In this document: one piece after another, positions 22,223 to 32,229 of the stretch
Layout: the number at the start of each line of letters is the position of its first letter
How positions within the stretch are numbered: position 1 is the first letter of the stretch
Assembly: GCA_022225965.2 (NCBI GenBank)
Contig: JAKJXP020000185.1
Coordinates: 1 to 40,841 of the forward strand
DNA: 40,841 nucleotides
Reading direction: 5' to 3'
Source: Diatrype stigma
Taxonomy: Eukaryota > Ascomycota > Sordariomycetes > Xylariales > Diatrypaceae
The notes under the pieces: generated by a model
Told to the model about the DNA's origin: nothing
The model's database searches: none
Seen by the model: only the letters and a program-made list of their open reading frames with translations
Translations under genes and position numbers: made by a program

Positions 22223-25200
22223 ATGACGGGTACCGCGTCGACCGAGCCTGAGCCCGCGCCTTCACACGACACCACCAAAACCAACGAGGCCAACGAGACC
22301 AACGAGAACAACGACGCCAGCAAGCCAGAACCACTACAACCACCCATCGATATTGCACCCCGACCCGATCGAAATGCCACCGATCCTCTCTCCTCACCCC
22401 CCGACTCTCCTTTATCGGATGTGTCCCAACTCGAAGCTTTTCTTAGCAGCCCCGGTAACAACGAGGCATCGACCGTCACACCAGCAAACCCCGACGCCAA
22501 CACCAACACCAACCCCGACGATGTAGAAGAGAGACCTTCAAAAAGGCGTCGAACACACGACAGCACGCCCCCTCCGAATAAGCAACTTCGCCGCCCAAAA
22601 CCCATATCTCCTCCCTGGAAAAAGATAGAGGCTGAAGGACCTACAACGTTATTTGAAGATGGCAAACGGAGATCTGGCCGGACTAATGCCCCTCCTGTGG
22701 CTATACAACCCCTAGGCCAAAAGAGACCGACGAGGGGCTCTCTGGGATCGCACTCCACTCCCACCACCAAGGACAACAAACGTTCAGCTGCCACAAATGG
22801 CCATACAAATGGATCACAGCGGCATCCGCCTGCTGGAAAAGCGACTGCTTCCAAGTCTTCGGCACCACCTTCCAAGCCGGTCACTAAGAAGCCTTTGACT
22901 AACGGTGTGAGGTCCTCGCCTAGAACACAAAAGCAACCTCCCGCACCCATACCTCAATCGTCGCCGAAACGATCTTTACGGACGAGCCGAAGCTCGCGAA
23001 CATTGCGCAATCGTCAAGAAAGCCCTGCTTCAGACTCAAAACATGGCGAACAGGAAGGTTCGAACTCCCGAAGTACTAAGATAAGGTTCCGGGTGAGACC
23101 TACGACAATACCCATTGTTCATCCTGCCCAGGTCAACGTATTCCCTGGGCAGACAATCGCACGTCCAAAAATTGGATCCAGCTTTGAGGAATATCTTGGG
23201 GCAGCGCCTGATATAGATGTCAAGGATGGCGGTTGGTTCGACTCTGCCGATGAAGGGCCCTCATATACACAGGAAATGGCAGAGAAGGATGCTGGACTCA
23301 TCTTGCGCATCGAGGATGAGGTGCAGCCGGGAGGATTACTCAGTCAGGAACGCTCCTCCATCTACGTCCCCGAGCCCGCCGAAGGGCCACCTCGACAATG
23401 GGCTCATGAAGACCATCTTGTCAAACAAATGGCCAATTTCCGGAAATTGATGTTGATGGAACAACAGCGCCACAAGTCTACAGCGAAGCGGCTGGCGGAA
23501 GCTTGCCGTGATGAATGGATACGCCGTCAGCCTAAATCAGCTGAACAAATCGAGGCTGAGGCTCATGCAATGTGGACTGCCCGATATAGGACTGTCGTTA
23601 AAGTGGTTGCGGGTACTTGGGAAAACGTTAGAACAGAGATCAACCGTCGTCGCCTGGAAGAATGGGAGGCTGCTGAGCAGAAGCGCGTGAAGGCCGCTCT
23701 CAACGAAGCAGTCAATATGTCCGAGATGAAACTCCAAGCACGTCGAGCACACGCTGGCTCGGATTTACTATCGGATGAGGATGAAGATGACGAAGTTGAT
23801 GACATGGATGATACCGACATGGAAATTTCACTGGATGAAGACGATGGCTTGAGTTCGGATGGCGACTTAGTCCCCGAAGGAGAGGCTGTCAAAGATGAGG
23901 ATAATATGTCTTCATCTGATGATGAGGATGAGGATGCTAAGTCGACAGCATCAGACGAAGGCTTAACACAAGATCAGCTGCGGCAGAAATATGCGAACGT
24001 TCCTGAACTCCCCCAACCAGACCGACCAATGGATGATGTTCATTCAGAAGATCCAGGTGAGACAACAGACGAGTCGGTTGATATGGATGATGATCTAGGT
24101 TCAAGCAACGATGAAATGGCAAGCCCAGAGGACGACGATGAAGAGTCTGAAGAGTCGGATGCAGAGACAGAGGGACAGTCCGGGTTGCTGGGACTTTTCT
24201 TTGGCAAATCAGAATTAAAGAAGTTGAAAGAGGAAGTCACAGTAAATGATGGATCGCCGTCTACAGATGATGTGGGACCCGTGGAAGGGACAACTACAAC
24301 GCTAGATGGGATGATAGCTACAGCCGATACTGACCAGCCGGCCAAAACCGTCGGTTCTGACGGGATAGCCAATTTCTCTTCCGGGAGCTCGGCAGAAATC
24401 AGTACTGGAAAGTCCTTCGATCAAGGTTCAAAATCACAAGACACAACTCAAGAGAACGAGCCAAGACAAAAACCAACGGATCTTGCAGCTCATGTTAGAC
24501 CCCCAACGAATCCCCTTGATGCCAACAAACCCGACGAGCCACCAGCAGCACCTGGGCCATTGCAAATGCAGGATGTGGAGATGCAAATTATCGATGCTGT
24601 GGAGCATGCCAAAGATGCTGCCGGGGCAGAAATTCCCACATCAACAGCCCTACAAGAACCTTCAGCAGTATCAAATGTTAAGGCAACTACCGCCTCAACG
24701 GAAAAACTTCAAACAAGTCCAGATGCAGATGTCGATATGAGCCCCCCAAGTCGTGATCGGAGTCAGTCGCCACGGACATCTGACACCAAGCCTTCCGATG
24801 TCGATACGGCACCGACTACAGTCAAGTCAGCTACAAGTCGATCAGCTTCGCCTCTATCTCAGGTACCGAAAACCGAGGTCCCATTCTTGCTTCGAGGAAG
24901 TCTTCGTGAATATCAGCATTACGGCTTAGATTGGCTCGCCGGACTATACAAGAACAAGACAAATGGTATCCTGGCTGATGAAATGGGTCTTGGCAAGACT
25001 ATCCAGACCATCGCACTATTAGCTCACCTTGCTTGTCAACACGAAGTATGGGGGCCTCATCTTGTGATCGTACCTACTAGCGTCATGCTCAATTGGGAGA
25101 TGGAGTTCAAGAAATGGTGTCCAGGATTCAAAGTCTTGTCGTACTATGGGAGTATCGAGGAGCGGAAACGCAAACGGCAAGGTTGGAAAACTAATGACAT

Positions 25201-27634
25201 GTGGAATGTTTGCATTACTTCATACCAGATCGTGTTGCAAGATCAGCAGGTTTTCAAGCGGAGGCAATGGCATTGCATGATCTTGGATGAAGCACACAAC
25301 ATCAAGAACTTCAAGTCGAAGCGCTGGCAGACGTTGCTCACCTTCAATACCCAAGCCAGGCTTCTTCTTACTGGTACACCGTTACAGAATAACCTCACAG
25401 AACTATGGTCTCTATTATTCTTTTTGATGCCGTCGGAGAATGGCGTTGGTGGTTTCGCCGACCTGGCAGAGTTCCAAGATTGGTTCCACAAGCCGGAATC
25501 TCAGATTTTGGAGAGCGGCAGAGAGCAAATGGACGAAGAAGCTCGAGCCATCATTGCAAAACTTCACAAAGTACTAAGGCCGTACCTACTACGTCGACTG
25601 AAGGCAGATGTGGAGAAACAGATGCCAGCCAAACACGAGCATGTCGAGTTCTGCCGACTATCCCGGCGACAGCGAGAGTTGTATGATGGGTTTCTGGCGC
25701 GGGCTGATACAAGAGATGCTCTGGCTTCTGGGAATTACATATCTGTTATCAACTGCCTTATGCAGCTGCGCAAGGTCTGTAACCATCCCGATTTATTCGT
25801 CGAGCGGCCGATCATGACCTCATTTCGCCAATCACGTTCGATTGTTGCCGAGTATGAGCCAACCGAGAGCTTAGTTCGGGGTAAATTACTCGTCGAAGAT
25901 CCTATGATGATAGTCAGCAAAAGCTTCCTGAACTTGGTTCCCACTGAGCACGAGTCGCTATCGAAAACTGAGTGCGAGCGTATAAGCCAGCTCAGTTCAC
26001 ATCGCACACTCTTAGATCTACGAGAAACCCAGAGGATACGAGCCCAGGCCGCATCCACCAACCTCGACCCTTCGACTGTCGAGTCCAATATCACATATTT
26101 AGAAAGCGCTGCGCGATGGGGTCGTTTCGAAGAATTGCAACATTGTGTCTACTTGAACGCGCTTCGGCGTCAGCAACGCCCTATCTACGGCAAACGTCTA
26201 ACCAACTTCCTCACACTGGGCATCAACGAGCGACCACACAAGCCTAAACCGAAGGTCCCACGACAAGTTATGAGTTGGTTTGAAGAGGACTCGCCCGTGT
26301 TGCGATCGATGGTGCTCACCCTTGATCAGCGCGCGGCATCTATGAAGAGCACGATATCTAAGTTCGCATGTATCACACCCGTTGTAGTCACGAGAGACAT
26401 GGATCGACTTGTTTTGGGCGCCAAAGGTGTCGAGGCCTTTACTGATGCCGACCTCAAATTGTCTGCGCCAGTACGCTATGCACCATTTATGCCAAAAGAA
26501 CCGCATCTTGACCCATGGCACGAATCACGAATGCGCCTCAGCATCCAGTTCCCCGACCGGCGCCTGCTTCAATACGACTGCGGCAAACTGCAGGCTCTAG
26601 ACCGTTTACTGCGCAAGCTTCAGTCAGGCGGACACCGGGCGCTGATCTTCACTCAGATGACCAAAGTGCTAGACATACTCGAGCAGTTCCTGAACATTCA
26701 TGGGCACAAGTACTTGCGGCTAGACGGGGCCACCAAGGTGGAGCAACGTCAGATTCTGACGGACCGCTTCAACCACGACACGCGGATTCTGTGCTTCATC
26801 CTCTCGACCCGGTCGGGAGGACTCGGCATCAACCTGACAGGCGCCGACACGGTCATCTTTTACGACCAGGACTGGAATCCGGCCATGGACAAGCAGTGCC
26901 AGGATCGGTGCCACCGTATCGGCCAGACGCGCGACGTACACATCTACCGCCTCGTGAGCGAGCACACCATCGAGGCCAACATCCTGCGCAAGGCCAGCCA
27001 GAAGCAGATGCTCGACGACGTCGTCATTCAAGAGGGCGGCTTCACCACCGACTACTTCACCAAGAAGGCCATGCGCGACGCCGCCGGCTCTGCCGCTACT
27101 GCCTCCGCCGGAGAGGAAGACGTCGTCGGCGACGCCATGGACCGGGTCCTCGGCGGCGTCGTCGAGTCGACCGGCGGCCGCGTCCTAGAGCAGGCCGAGG
27201 ACCGCGAGGACATCGCCGCCGCCCGCGTTGCCGAGAAGGAGATCCAGGAGGACGAGGCCGACTTTGCCGAGAAGCCCGTGGGCACGGGCTCGTCCAGCGC
27301 GTCAACGACCACCTCTGCCACAAGAGATGCGTCAGCTGCCCTGACGACTGGGGCCGGCGGAGGCGGGACCGGCATCGGACGCTCGAATCTCGGACTGTAC
27401 GCCGAAAACGCCGCGGAAATCGTGGAGGATGAAGCTCAAGTGGCGGTGGAGTATAACGCCTACGGCGAGCGCATGTGCAACATCGATGACTACATGCTCG
27501 GCACCATGGCGGCGCTGCTCGAGGGCACTCCCCTAGAGCTGCCGAAGGACCATTATCGCAGGGGAAAGAAAGGGGGCGGTGGCGGGGGTGGTGGCAAGAA
27601 CGCCAAAAAGGGCAAGGATACGCGGAAGCGGTGA
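22223..27634 (+). CDS. swr1: SWR1 chromatin-remodelling ATPase (H2A.Z-exchanging helicase)
   Basis: One uninterrupted frame of 1803 codons, within the usual range of filamentous-fungal SWR1. SWR1 is the motor of the SWR1 complex, which replaces nucleosomal H2A with H2A.Z in the nucleus. Seen in order: a disordered Pro/Ser/Thr-rich N terminus with basic clusters (RPSKRRR); an HSA domain at about residues 386-500 (QWAHEDHLVKQMANFRKLM, scaffold for actin-related proteins); acidic tracts at about 512-650, followed by GLLGLFFGKSELKKLKEE, a plausible H2A.Z-H2B contact; the SNF2 ATPase from about 894 (LREYQHYGLDWLAGLY) with Walker A DEMGLGKT near 918 and DEAH near 1021; a long insertion of some 270 residues typical of the INO80/SWR1 class; and the helicase C lobe at about 1456-1611 (ALIFTQMTKVLDILEQFL, STRSGGLGINL, DRCHRIGQTRDVHIYR). 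The C terminus is Gly- and Lys-rich (KNAKKGKDTRKR). Confidence 0.96.
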   Translation: MTGTASTEPEPAPSHDTTKTNEANETNENNDASKPEPLQPPIDIAPRPDRNATDPLSSPPDSPLSDVSQLEAFLSSPGNNEASTVTPANPDANTNTNPDDVEERPSKRRRTHDSTPPPNKQLRRPKPISPPWKKIEAEGPTTLFEDGKRRSGRTNAPPVAIQPLGQKRPTRGSLGSHSTPTTKDNKRSAATNGHTNGSQRHPPAGKATASKSSAPPSKPVTKKPLTNGVRSSPRTQKQPPAPIPQSSPKRSLRTSRSSRTLRNRQESPASDSKHGEQEGSNSRSTKIRFRVRPTTIPIVHPAQVNVFPGQTIARPKIGSSFEEYLGAAPDIDVKDGGWFDSADEGPSYTQEMAEKDAGLILRIEDEVQPGGLLSQERSSIYVPEPAEGPPRQWAHEDHLVKQMANFRKLMLMEQQRHKSTAKRLAEACRDEWIRRQPKSAEQIEAEAHAMWTARYRTVVKVVAGTWENVRTEINRRRLEEWEAAEQKRVKAALNEAVNMSEMKLQARRAHAGSDLLSDEDEDDEVDDMDDTDMEISLDEDDGLSSDGDLVPEGEAVKDEDNMSSSDDEDEDAKSTASDEGLTQDQLRQKYANVPELPQPDRPMDDVHSEDPGETTDESVDMDDDLGSSNDEMASPEDDDEESEESDAETEGQSGLLGLFFGKSELKKLKEEVTVNDGSPSTDDVGPVEGTTTTLDGMIATADTDQPAKTVGSDGIANFSSGSSAEISTGKSFDQGSKSQDTTQENEPRQKPTDLAAHVRPPTNPLDANKPDEPPAAPGPLQMQDVEMQIIDAVEHAKDAAGAEIPTSTALQEPSAVSNVKATTASTEKLQTSPDADVDMSPPSRDRSQSPRTSDTKPSDVDTAPTTVKSATSRSASPLSQVPKTEVPFLLRGSLREYQHYGLDWLAGLYKNKTNGILADEMGLGKTIQTIALLAHLACQHEVWGPHLVIVPTSVMLNWEMEFKKWCPGFKVLSYYGSIEERKRKRQGWKTNDMWNVCITSYQIVLQDQQVFKRRQWHCMILDEAHNIKNFKSKRWQTLLTFNTQARLLLTGTPLQNNLTELWSLLFFLMPSENGVGGFADLAEFQDWFHKPESQILESGREQMDEEARAIIAKLHKVLRPYLLRRLKADVEKQMPAKHEHVEFCRLSRRQRELYDGFLARADTRDALASGNYISVINCLMQLRKVCNHPDLFVERPIMTSFRQSRSIVAEYEPTESLVRGKLLVEDPMMIVSKSFLNLVPTEHESLSKTECERISQLSSHRTLLDLRETQRIRAQAASTNLDPSTVESNITYLESAARWGRFEELQHCVYLNALRRQQRPIYGKRLTNFLTLGINERPHKPKPKVPRQVMSWFEEDSPVLRSMVLTLDQRAASMKSTISKFACITPVVVTRDMDRLVLGAKGVEAFTDADLKLSAPVRYAPFMPKEPHLDPWHESRMRLSIQFPDRRLLQYDCGKLQALDRLLRKLQSGGHRALIFTQMTKVLDILEQFLNIHGHKYLRLDGATKVEQRQILTDRFNHDTRILCFILSTRSGGLGINLTGADTVIFYDQDWNPAMDKQCQDRCHRIGQTRDVHIYRLVSEHTIEANILRKASQKQMLDDVVIQEGGFTTDYFTKKAMRDAAGSAATASAGEEDVVGDAMDRVLGGVVESTGGRVLEQAEDREDIAAARVAEKEIQEDEADFAEKPVGTGSSSASTTTSATRDASAALTTGAGGGGTGIGRSNLGLYAENAAEIVEDEAQVAVEYNAYGERMCNIDDYMLGTMAALLEGTPLELPKDHYRRGKKGGGGGGGGKNAKKGKDTRKR

Positions 27635-27770
27635 TTGAGGTAGTCTTAACTCAGTGGTTTTTGTCTGGTATGCTAGACTAGGTGGGATGAGCATGGGAGG
27701 GAGTAGAATGGAGTAGGATAGGCGTGCTGCATAGAGACCAACCAGACCAGATCAGGGGCATGCCGACCAA

Positions 27771-27814
27771 AACAGAGCAGGGCAGTGCAGAGCAGAACAG
27801 AACAGAACAGAGCA
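27771..27814 (+). repeat. Degenerate pentanucleotide repeat
   Basis: An imperfect run of CAGAA/CAGAG units just after the SWR1 gene, ending in AGAACAGAACAGAACAGAGC. Confidence 0.5.
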
Positions 27815-28026
27815 CTTCTTGTAATATACTGTTTCTATATCATTCGCATGCGGTTCTGAGGGTGTCTGGTTCCCTGCTTTAGTTCGTGGTAGCGAGGTGG
27901 TTACCTGCTTTACCAAACATGAGGTGCACCAATTGGGGCTTGGATTTGTATGTGCTTGTTGGGCATGAATGGAAAACAGCAATCAACTTGGGACACTACT
28001 CTACTATTATCAACAAACAAAACCGA

Positions 28027-28076
28027 CATTCATCATCACGATCATCATCATCATCATCACATCATCATCATCATCC
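28027..28076 (+). repeat. CAT trinucleotide microsatellite
   Basis: CATCATCA-type repeats, interrupted by single substitutions (CACGAT, CACATC), run for about 50 bases. Confidence 0.7.
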
Positions 28077-28554
28077 GATGGCGTTCTTATCCTTTTGGTT
28101 CTTCACGTTCCGTCAAAGCCTGGCCAGGGGTTCGGAGTTTTCTGTAGGAGACAAGGGTAGCTTATGTTTTACGTTTCAAAGGGTTGCATTGGGTTGCTAA
28201 TCAATGGGTCAATTAGGTGGTTGGCTCTTTGGTGAATGGATGAGGTACAATGCAGGCTCAGGCTCAGATAAAGTAAAAGGAACAGACACAGGCAGGCGCT
28301 AAATAGAGCAAAGAGACGATGTGGTTATGGCTCATCGTACCTCACATTACTTAAACATGGTTTATAGACAATGGAACTCCCGATTTTATCAGAACTCATG
28401 CCGAAATTGCCTGATGTCCCTATCTATCTACATCTCCATCTCGCGGCGGAGGTGGGGGTATAGGGGGGAGCTAAACCCCTATCTTATGCTATCTAAATCA
28501 GTACACAACGAAGTCAATAAACTAGTCGCCAATCCACTTCAATAGGAGAGTAAA

Positions 28555-29384
28555 CTATTCATTCCTACCGGGGGGGTTCGGGACGTCCTGGGCGTAGTAT
28601 ACCATATTCATGCACATAGTCCGGCCGAACCGCGAAGAGTACCTACCCGACGCATGATACGCGTGTCCGGACCCGCAGCTGGCTTCTGCAATTCGGCGAC
28701 CAGCGCCGCGATCTGGCCGGGAAAGCTCGGGGCGAAGTAATACACGCTGCCGCCCCAGAGTCGCCCTTGGTCGAACGTGGCGAGGTCGAAGCGGGTGAAC
28801 GACACTGAAGTTGTTCGAGCCCCCCTTCAGGGCGATCCAGAGGTCAAAGTCTTCCGTGGTGTTCGCGTTCACGATCTTGCCCGAGGCCAGGACGACCTCG
28901 TAGCTTAGCACGTTGTCGTAGATGCCAGATGAAGCCCTCCCGAGAGGAGAAAAGCGAAAGCCTACCTATATGGATAGAGGACTTGGAAGTAACGATAACA
29001 TGCGCCCTTACTCTTTATCGACAAAGCCAACCCACCGATACCACCCGTGCCGCTACCACCTCCTACCACACCAAGCCCCGCCGTCTGCATGATCTCGTCG
29101 ACGGCGATCTAACGCGCTCCGGCAACAATCGATACGACGCCTTTGCCCCTTAGCTCAATCTTATCGAGGAGCCCTTAGTCAAACGTAACGCCTCCTTCGA
29201 TGTTAGTGCAGCTGGGCGCCGGCATGTTTCCGGCCTCGCGGATGGCAAAAGGTGCCTCAAGGCCACTTTCATATTCTCATAGGTATGATACGCTGTGTCC
29301 CTTGCATTACTCTATACCCGGTACAGCGATCTAAGCTGCTGCAAGTGATCCTTGCAAGACCTTGATGGCTTCCGAGATGTTCAT
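28555..29384 (-). pseudogene. Decayed FAD-linked oxidoreductase (berberine-bridge/6-hydroxynicotine-oxidase type), truncated
   Basis: Minus-strand remnants in order: ISEAIKVLQGSLAAA, then APFAIREAGNMPAPSCTNIE, GGVTFD-stop-GLLDKIELRGKGV, AGLGVVGGGSGTGGIGGLAL, YDNVLSYEVVLASGKIVNAN, DLWIALKGGSNNFSVV, TRFDLATFDQGRLWGGSVYY, MCMNMVYYAQDVPNPP. These follow a PCMH-type FAD-binding domain. In-frame stops lie at 29333, 29309, 29279, 29177 and 29111 (codon first base on the minus strand). The frame changes near 28800 (one extra base), near 28640, and between about 28930 and 29020. About 30 residues are missing between GLE and APFAI, and the C-terminal BBE part is absent. Several stops are TAG/TAA where Gln would fit, a RIP-like change. 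The gene cannot make an active enzyme. It lies next to the accessory genes at 30-39 kb and may be a lost member of that group. Confidence 0.88.
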
Positions 29385-30416
29385 CTTGATGGAAGAAACC
29401 CGACGAGGTAAAGTAGGTCCTCGAAATGGTTAGTATCAAGAAGCTGACCATGCCGAAAAAGATTTGATACTTGAACAGAGCTATTGACCGTCGTCGACGT
29501 TAATCGAGGATGGGAGGAGAATGGATCTGTCTCGGACCCCCCCCCTTGCGTCCGCCCTCAGATACACGCACTTCGCTTAGACAAAGACCGATGCTACGCC
29601 GCTATTCCTACTATTTGAGGTATAGCTGACGCTGCTGCGCCGTTGGATTAGTCATTACCGCAATACAACTTTACGATGAACAAGAAGTGTTAGATTGAGT
29701 GGAGAACCGTATGCCGTACGCGTCTATACGAAGTACTACCGAATGATTATCTGGGGCTGTTTAAACTTTGTACAGGGATAAGATGTTTTAGATCCTCCTG
29801 ATCCTGATCAGGGTTTATACGCACGCTATGGCGCCGCCCAGAGCTCGATTTCAATTGCCAAGTGAATGTTACCCAAAGATAAGATGATCGTCGGAATTGC
29901 CCACTTCCAGGATTAAGGGGGAGATCCTGGGGAAACGGGGGACTTGCCATGGCTTTCCTGTTCCAAAGGCTTCAGCGACTGAGGTTGAGGGACAGGGACT
30001 GAGAGTGAGGTTGAGAGATTCGTTTTCAGGCAACAGTTATGGTAATCCTTAGCCATGGATGGCTTAAAATTGTGCATTAATTAGATGCTACGTACTTTAC
30101 ATGTTTGTTTCTCCTCGCAACAGATTGTATGCCTCTGCCGTATGAGTCGGCCTTCAGACTCAAACGTCGGCTTCACCTTGCTTATACCTCTTCATGTTGT
30201 TTACTTGATTGTATTCGAATCTCGGTGGTTCGAACGATGCGCTCCTTACTCGAGGTGCTTTCATCATCCAACCTGTCCCATTCGCTACCTTTCCCATGGC
30301 CAATGCCAGTGCTAATTCGGCGAGGCGCAAGAGAGTTGAGCTTTGTGCCATTTGGATTGGTCTATATAAACTGCGTTAGCTGAATCGTCGGGAAGTTATA
30401 GCCGTGTTGGTCGTTA
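29385..30416. other. Intergenic region, about 1 kb, no supported gene
   Basis: A run of Cs occurs at 29537-29545, and related GGACTGAG/GAGGTTGAG repeats lie near 29982-30021. No open frame here has a recognisable domain. It may include the decayed 5' part of the adjacent pseudogene, but I cannot align it. Confidence 0.4.
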
Positions 30417-31673
30417 TTAGGGAATACGCACTCCACCTAGTTGATTCCCGGAGCTATTCAACTTTGACCGGTTTGAAGATCCGCGGTAGAACTTCGAAAA
30501 TAGAGCTCGTAGCGGTGGTAGCGAGCATGCGATAATCCCCATCCCGGCTTCGATGACCGACCACAATATGGTGTGGCCCCAGTTGTCTGTTAGAGAAGAA
30601 TGGGTGTCAGCGACATGTGCGAGTTGTGCATTTTGTGCGATCCGGTTCGTCGAGAAAGCGGAGGCATAGGCTTCATATGACTTGACTTACGAAGCGAGTC
30701 TTCCGGGTACTTCACCGCGTTGTAAAACCGGAAGTACGGGATGCGTATCATGCCCGCGACGCTACCGATCAGGCCCAGGCCTAGGATGATCTGTACTGAT
30801 ATCTTCTTCCGGCGCGGCATTTGCAATGTCTGCAGGATGAAAAAAGGCGTAATTGCGCAGCACCAGTCCACCACGGCTAAAGCTGTGCAACCAAAATAGC
30901 TGAGCCAGACCCAGCCCTCCGAGTTGGGCCATGTGCAGTTACCCCTATTGTGAGTATATCGTCAGCAAGCAGGAACTATTAAAACCGACATATATAGGGT
31001 TAAGACTTGGCTCACAGCTTCTCGTTCCACGTAGATACGAACGGTTTACAGTTCCCAAACATCACACCGAGACACCCAGTGCCCACCAAAGCCATCAAGA
31101 ACATGCTGCCCCAGATGGTGTACGCATATCGACGGCGCGTACTCAGGCGCAATATCATCAGCACCATGGAGAACTTGGTCGAAATTGATGCCCCGAAGTA
31201 TATTAATTCGAAGATGATCATATTCTTCTTCACCCGTGCATGGTAGTATTCGAGCTGACCCTCCGGTATCCGACTGTCGGGGGCACCAAGCCCATATTGG
31301 GTTGCGAACATGCAGAAAACTGCCGAGGGTATGAATGGAACCTGTTGGTCTCGGTGTTAGTTATGGTCTCATCAACCTTGTGTTCTTTCTCCCGTCCGAA
31401 GGGTAAATCTTGCTGGTTAGCACTGACCCATCCTGCTACCGCGAAGTAGTCATCCCATCCGAGCTGGAGAAGCGTATTTCCCACTGCCCACGTCCGCGCA
31501 TACACGCGCAAAGCCACGATAATAGTGCATATAACGCCGAATATGTAGACGATAGCTTGAATTGCCACGGTGAGGCCTTCGGCAGGTATAGGGGCGACAT
31601 GTTTAGCGCCCTCAGCTATCCGCAGGCCTTCTTCATAGCGACTTTCTCGCACCAGCAAGTCTAAAGACGACAT
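30417..31673 (-). CDS. Rhodopsin-like fungal integral membrane protein (Fung_rhodopsin type), copy 1
   Basis: Exons on the minus strand: 31673-31428, 31341-31016, 30944-30691 and 30586-30417, giving 331 residues. All introns (86, 71 and 104 bases) are GT..AG and in phase; one has a CTGAC branch site. Seven membrane segments are visible: IQAIVYIFGVICTIIVALRV, the segment after LGWDDYFAVAGW (VPFIPSAVFCMF), NMIIFELIYFGASISTKFSM, YTIWGSMFLMALVGTGCLGV, LSYFGCTALAVVDWCCAIT, VQIILGLGLIGSVAGMIR, and TILWSVIEAGMGIIACSLPP. The family signatures LGWDDY, NCKPF-x-STWN, GNCTWPNS and MPRRKKISVQIILGLG are present. This family is numerous in filamentous ascomycetes, often near secondary-metabolite genes; its biochemical role is not established and it lacks proven opsin function. 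The start is the first ATG of the frame. Confidence 0.9.
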
Positions 31674-31974
31674 TGTATGTGATGAATATTGGCGGACGAC
31701 TCAGCTTGGGCCAACACAGGGAAAGCAGAGGTCAGGAAGCTATCACACGCGGCAACGGGAAACATCGTGGACATACACTGTACTATAAATCCACCGGCAC
31801 ATGTCATGAACCAATGCGCAGTACATGGGATCAAAGGTAATTATCAAGGGGCCTGCAGAGACGTTTGAAAATGACCCCATTGTGGGAGGGCTTCCGGCCT
31901 AGTTGCGGCACGGTGAAATTGCGTAGTCTCGATTTGGGATGACTGCCACATTCTCGGCCGGGGTGCGAAGGATT

Positions 31975-31991
31975 CCGCGGCGGCTCCGCGG
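31975..31991. promoter_or_regulatory. Paired CCGCGG palindromes, candidate Zn2Cys6 factor site
   Basis: CCGCGG-CGGCT-CCGCGG. Fungal Zn(II)2Cys6 activators bind paired CGG triplets, and this site offers several in both orientations. It is about 300 bases upstream of the membrane protein start. No regulator gene is visible in the window. Confidence 0.25.
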
Positions 31992-32160
31992 TGAGCCTAG
32001 TCTCGAGCTGTAAACCCAATCGACCGTTGTCTAGCCTTCCGGGGCACCACGCCATGTACCTGGGTCCGCCGTTGGCAATTCGTGCTGTGCAGTAGTGTCA
32101 TCGGGTCCTCACCCGCGGGCCATGGCTGTTCCAGATTATCTTGGTGTTGATGTTCCTTAG

Positions 32161-32229
32161 TGTACTTCGTACACCTTGTTGAACGGCAAAAGTCCTTTGC
32201 CAAAAGATAGGGCATCAACACGCCCTATC
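32161..32229. repeat. Cluster of three hairpin-forming inverted repeats
   Basis: TGTAC-TTC-GTACA (32161-32173), GGCAAA...TTTGCC (32185-32201) and GATAGGGC-ATCAACAC-GCCCTATC (32206-32229) follow one another within 69 bases. The first and third stems are perfect. Confidence 0.65.

Larger units (their letters stand above)
27635..28554. other. Intergenic region with simple repeats
   Basis: No supported gene. It contains a CAGAA-type pentamer repeat (27771-27814) and a CAT trinucleotide repeat (28027-28076). The small open frames over the CAT repeat only reflect the repeat itself. Confidence 0.5.

Noticed and set aside
22183..22950. 255-codon open frame on the minus strand
   Set aside because: It is antisense to the SWR1 N-terminal coding region, has no domain and reflects codon bias of the real gene.
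26515..27432. 305-codon plus-strand frame inside SWR1
   Set aside because: Out-of-frame Arg/His-rich translation of the GC-rich SWR1 3' end; SWR1 motifs are in the other frame.
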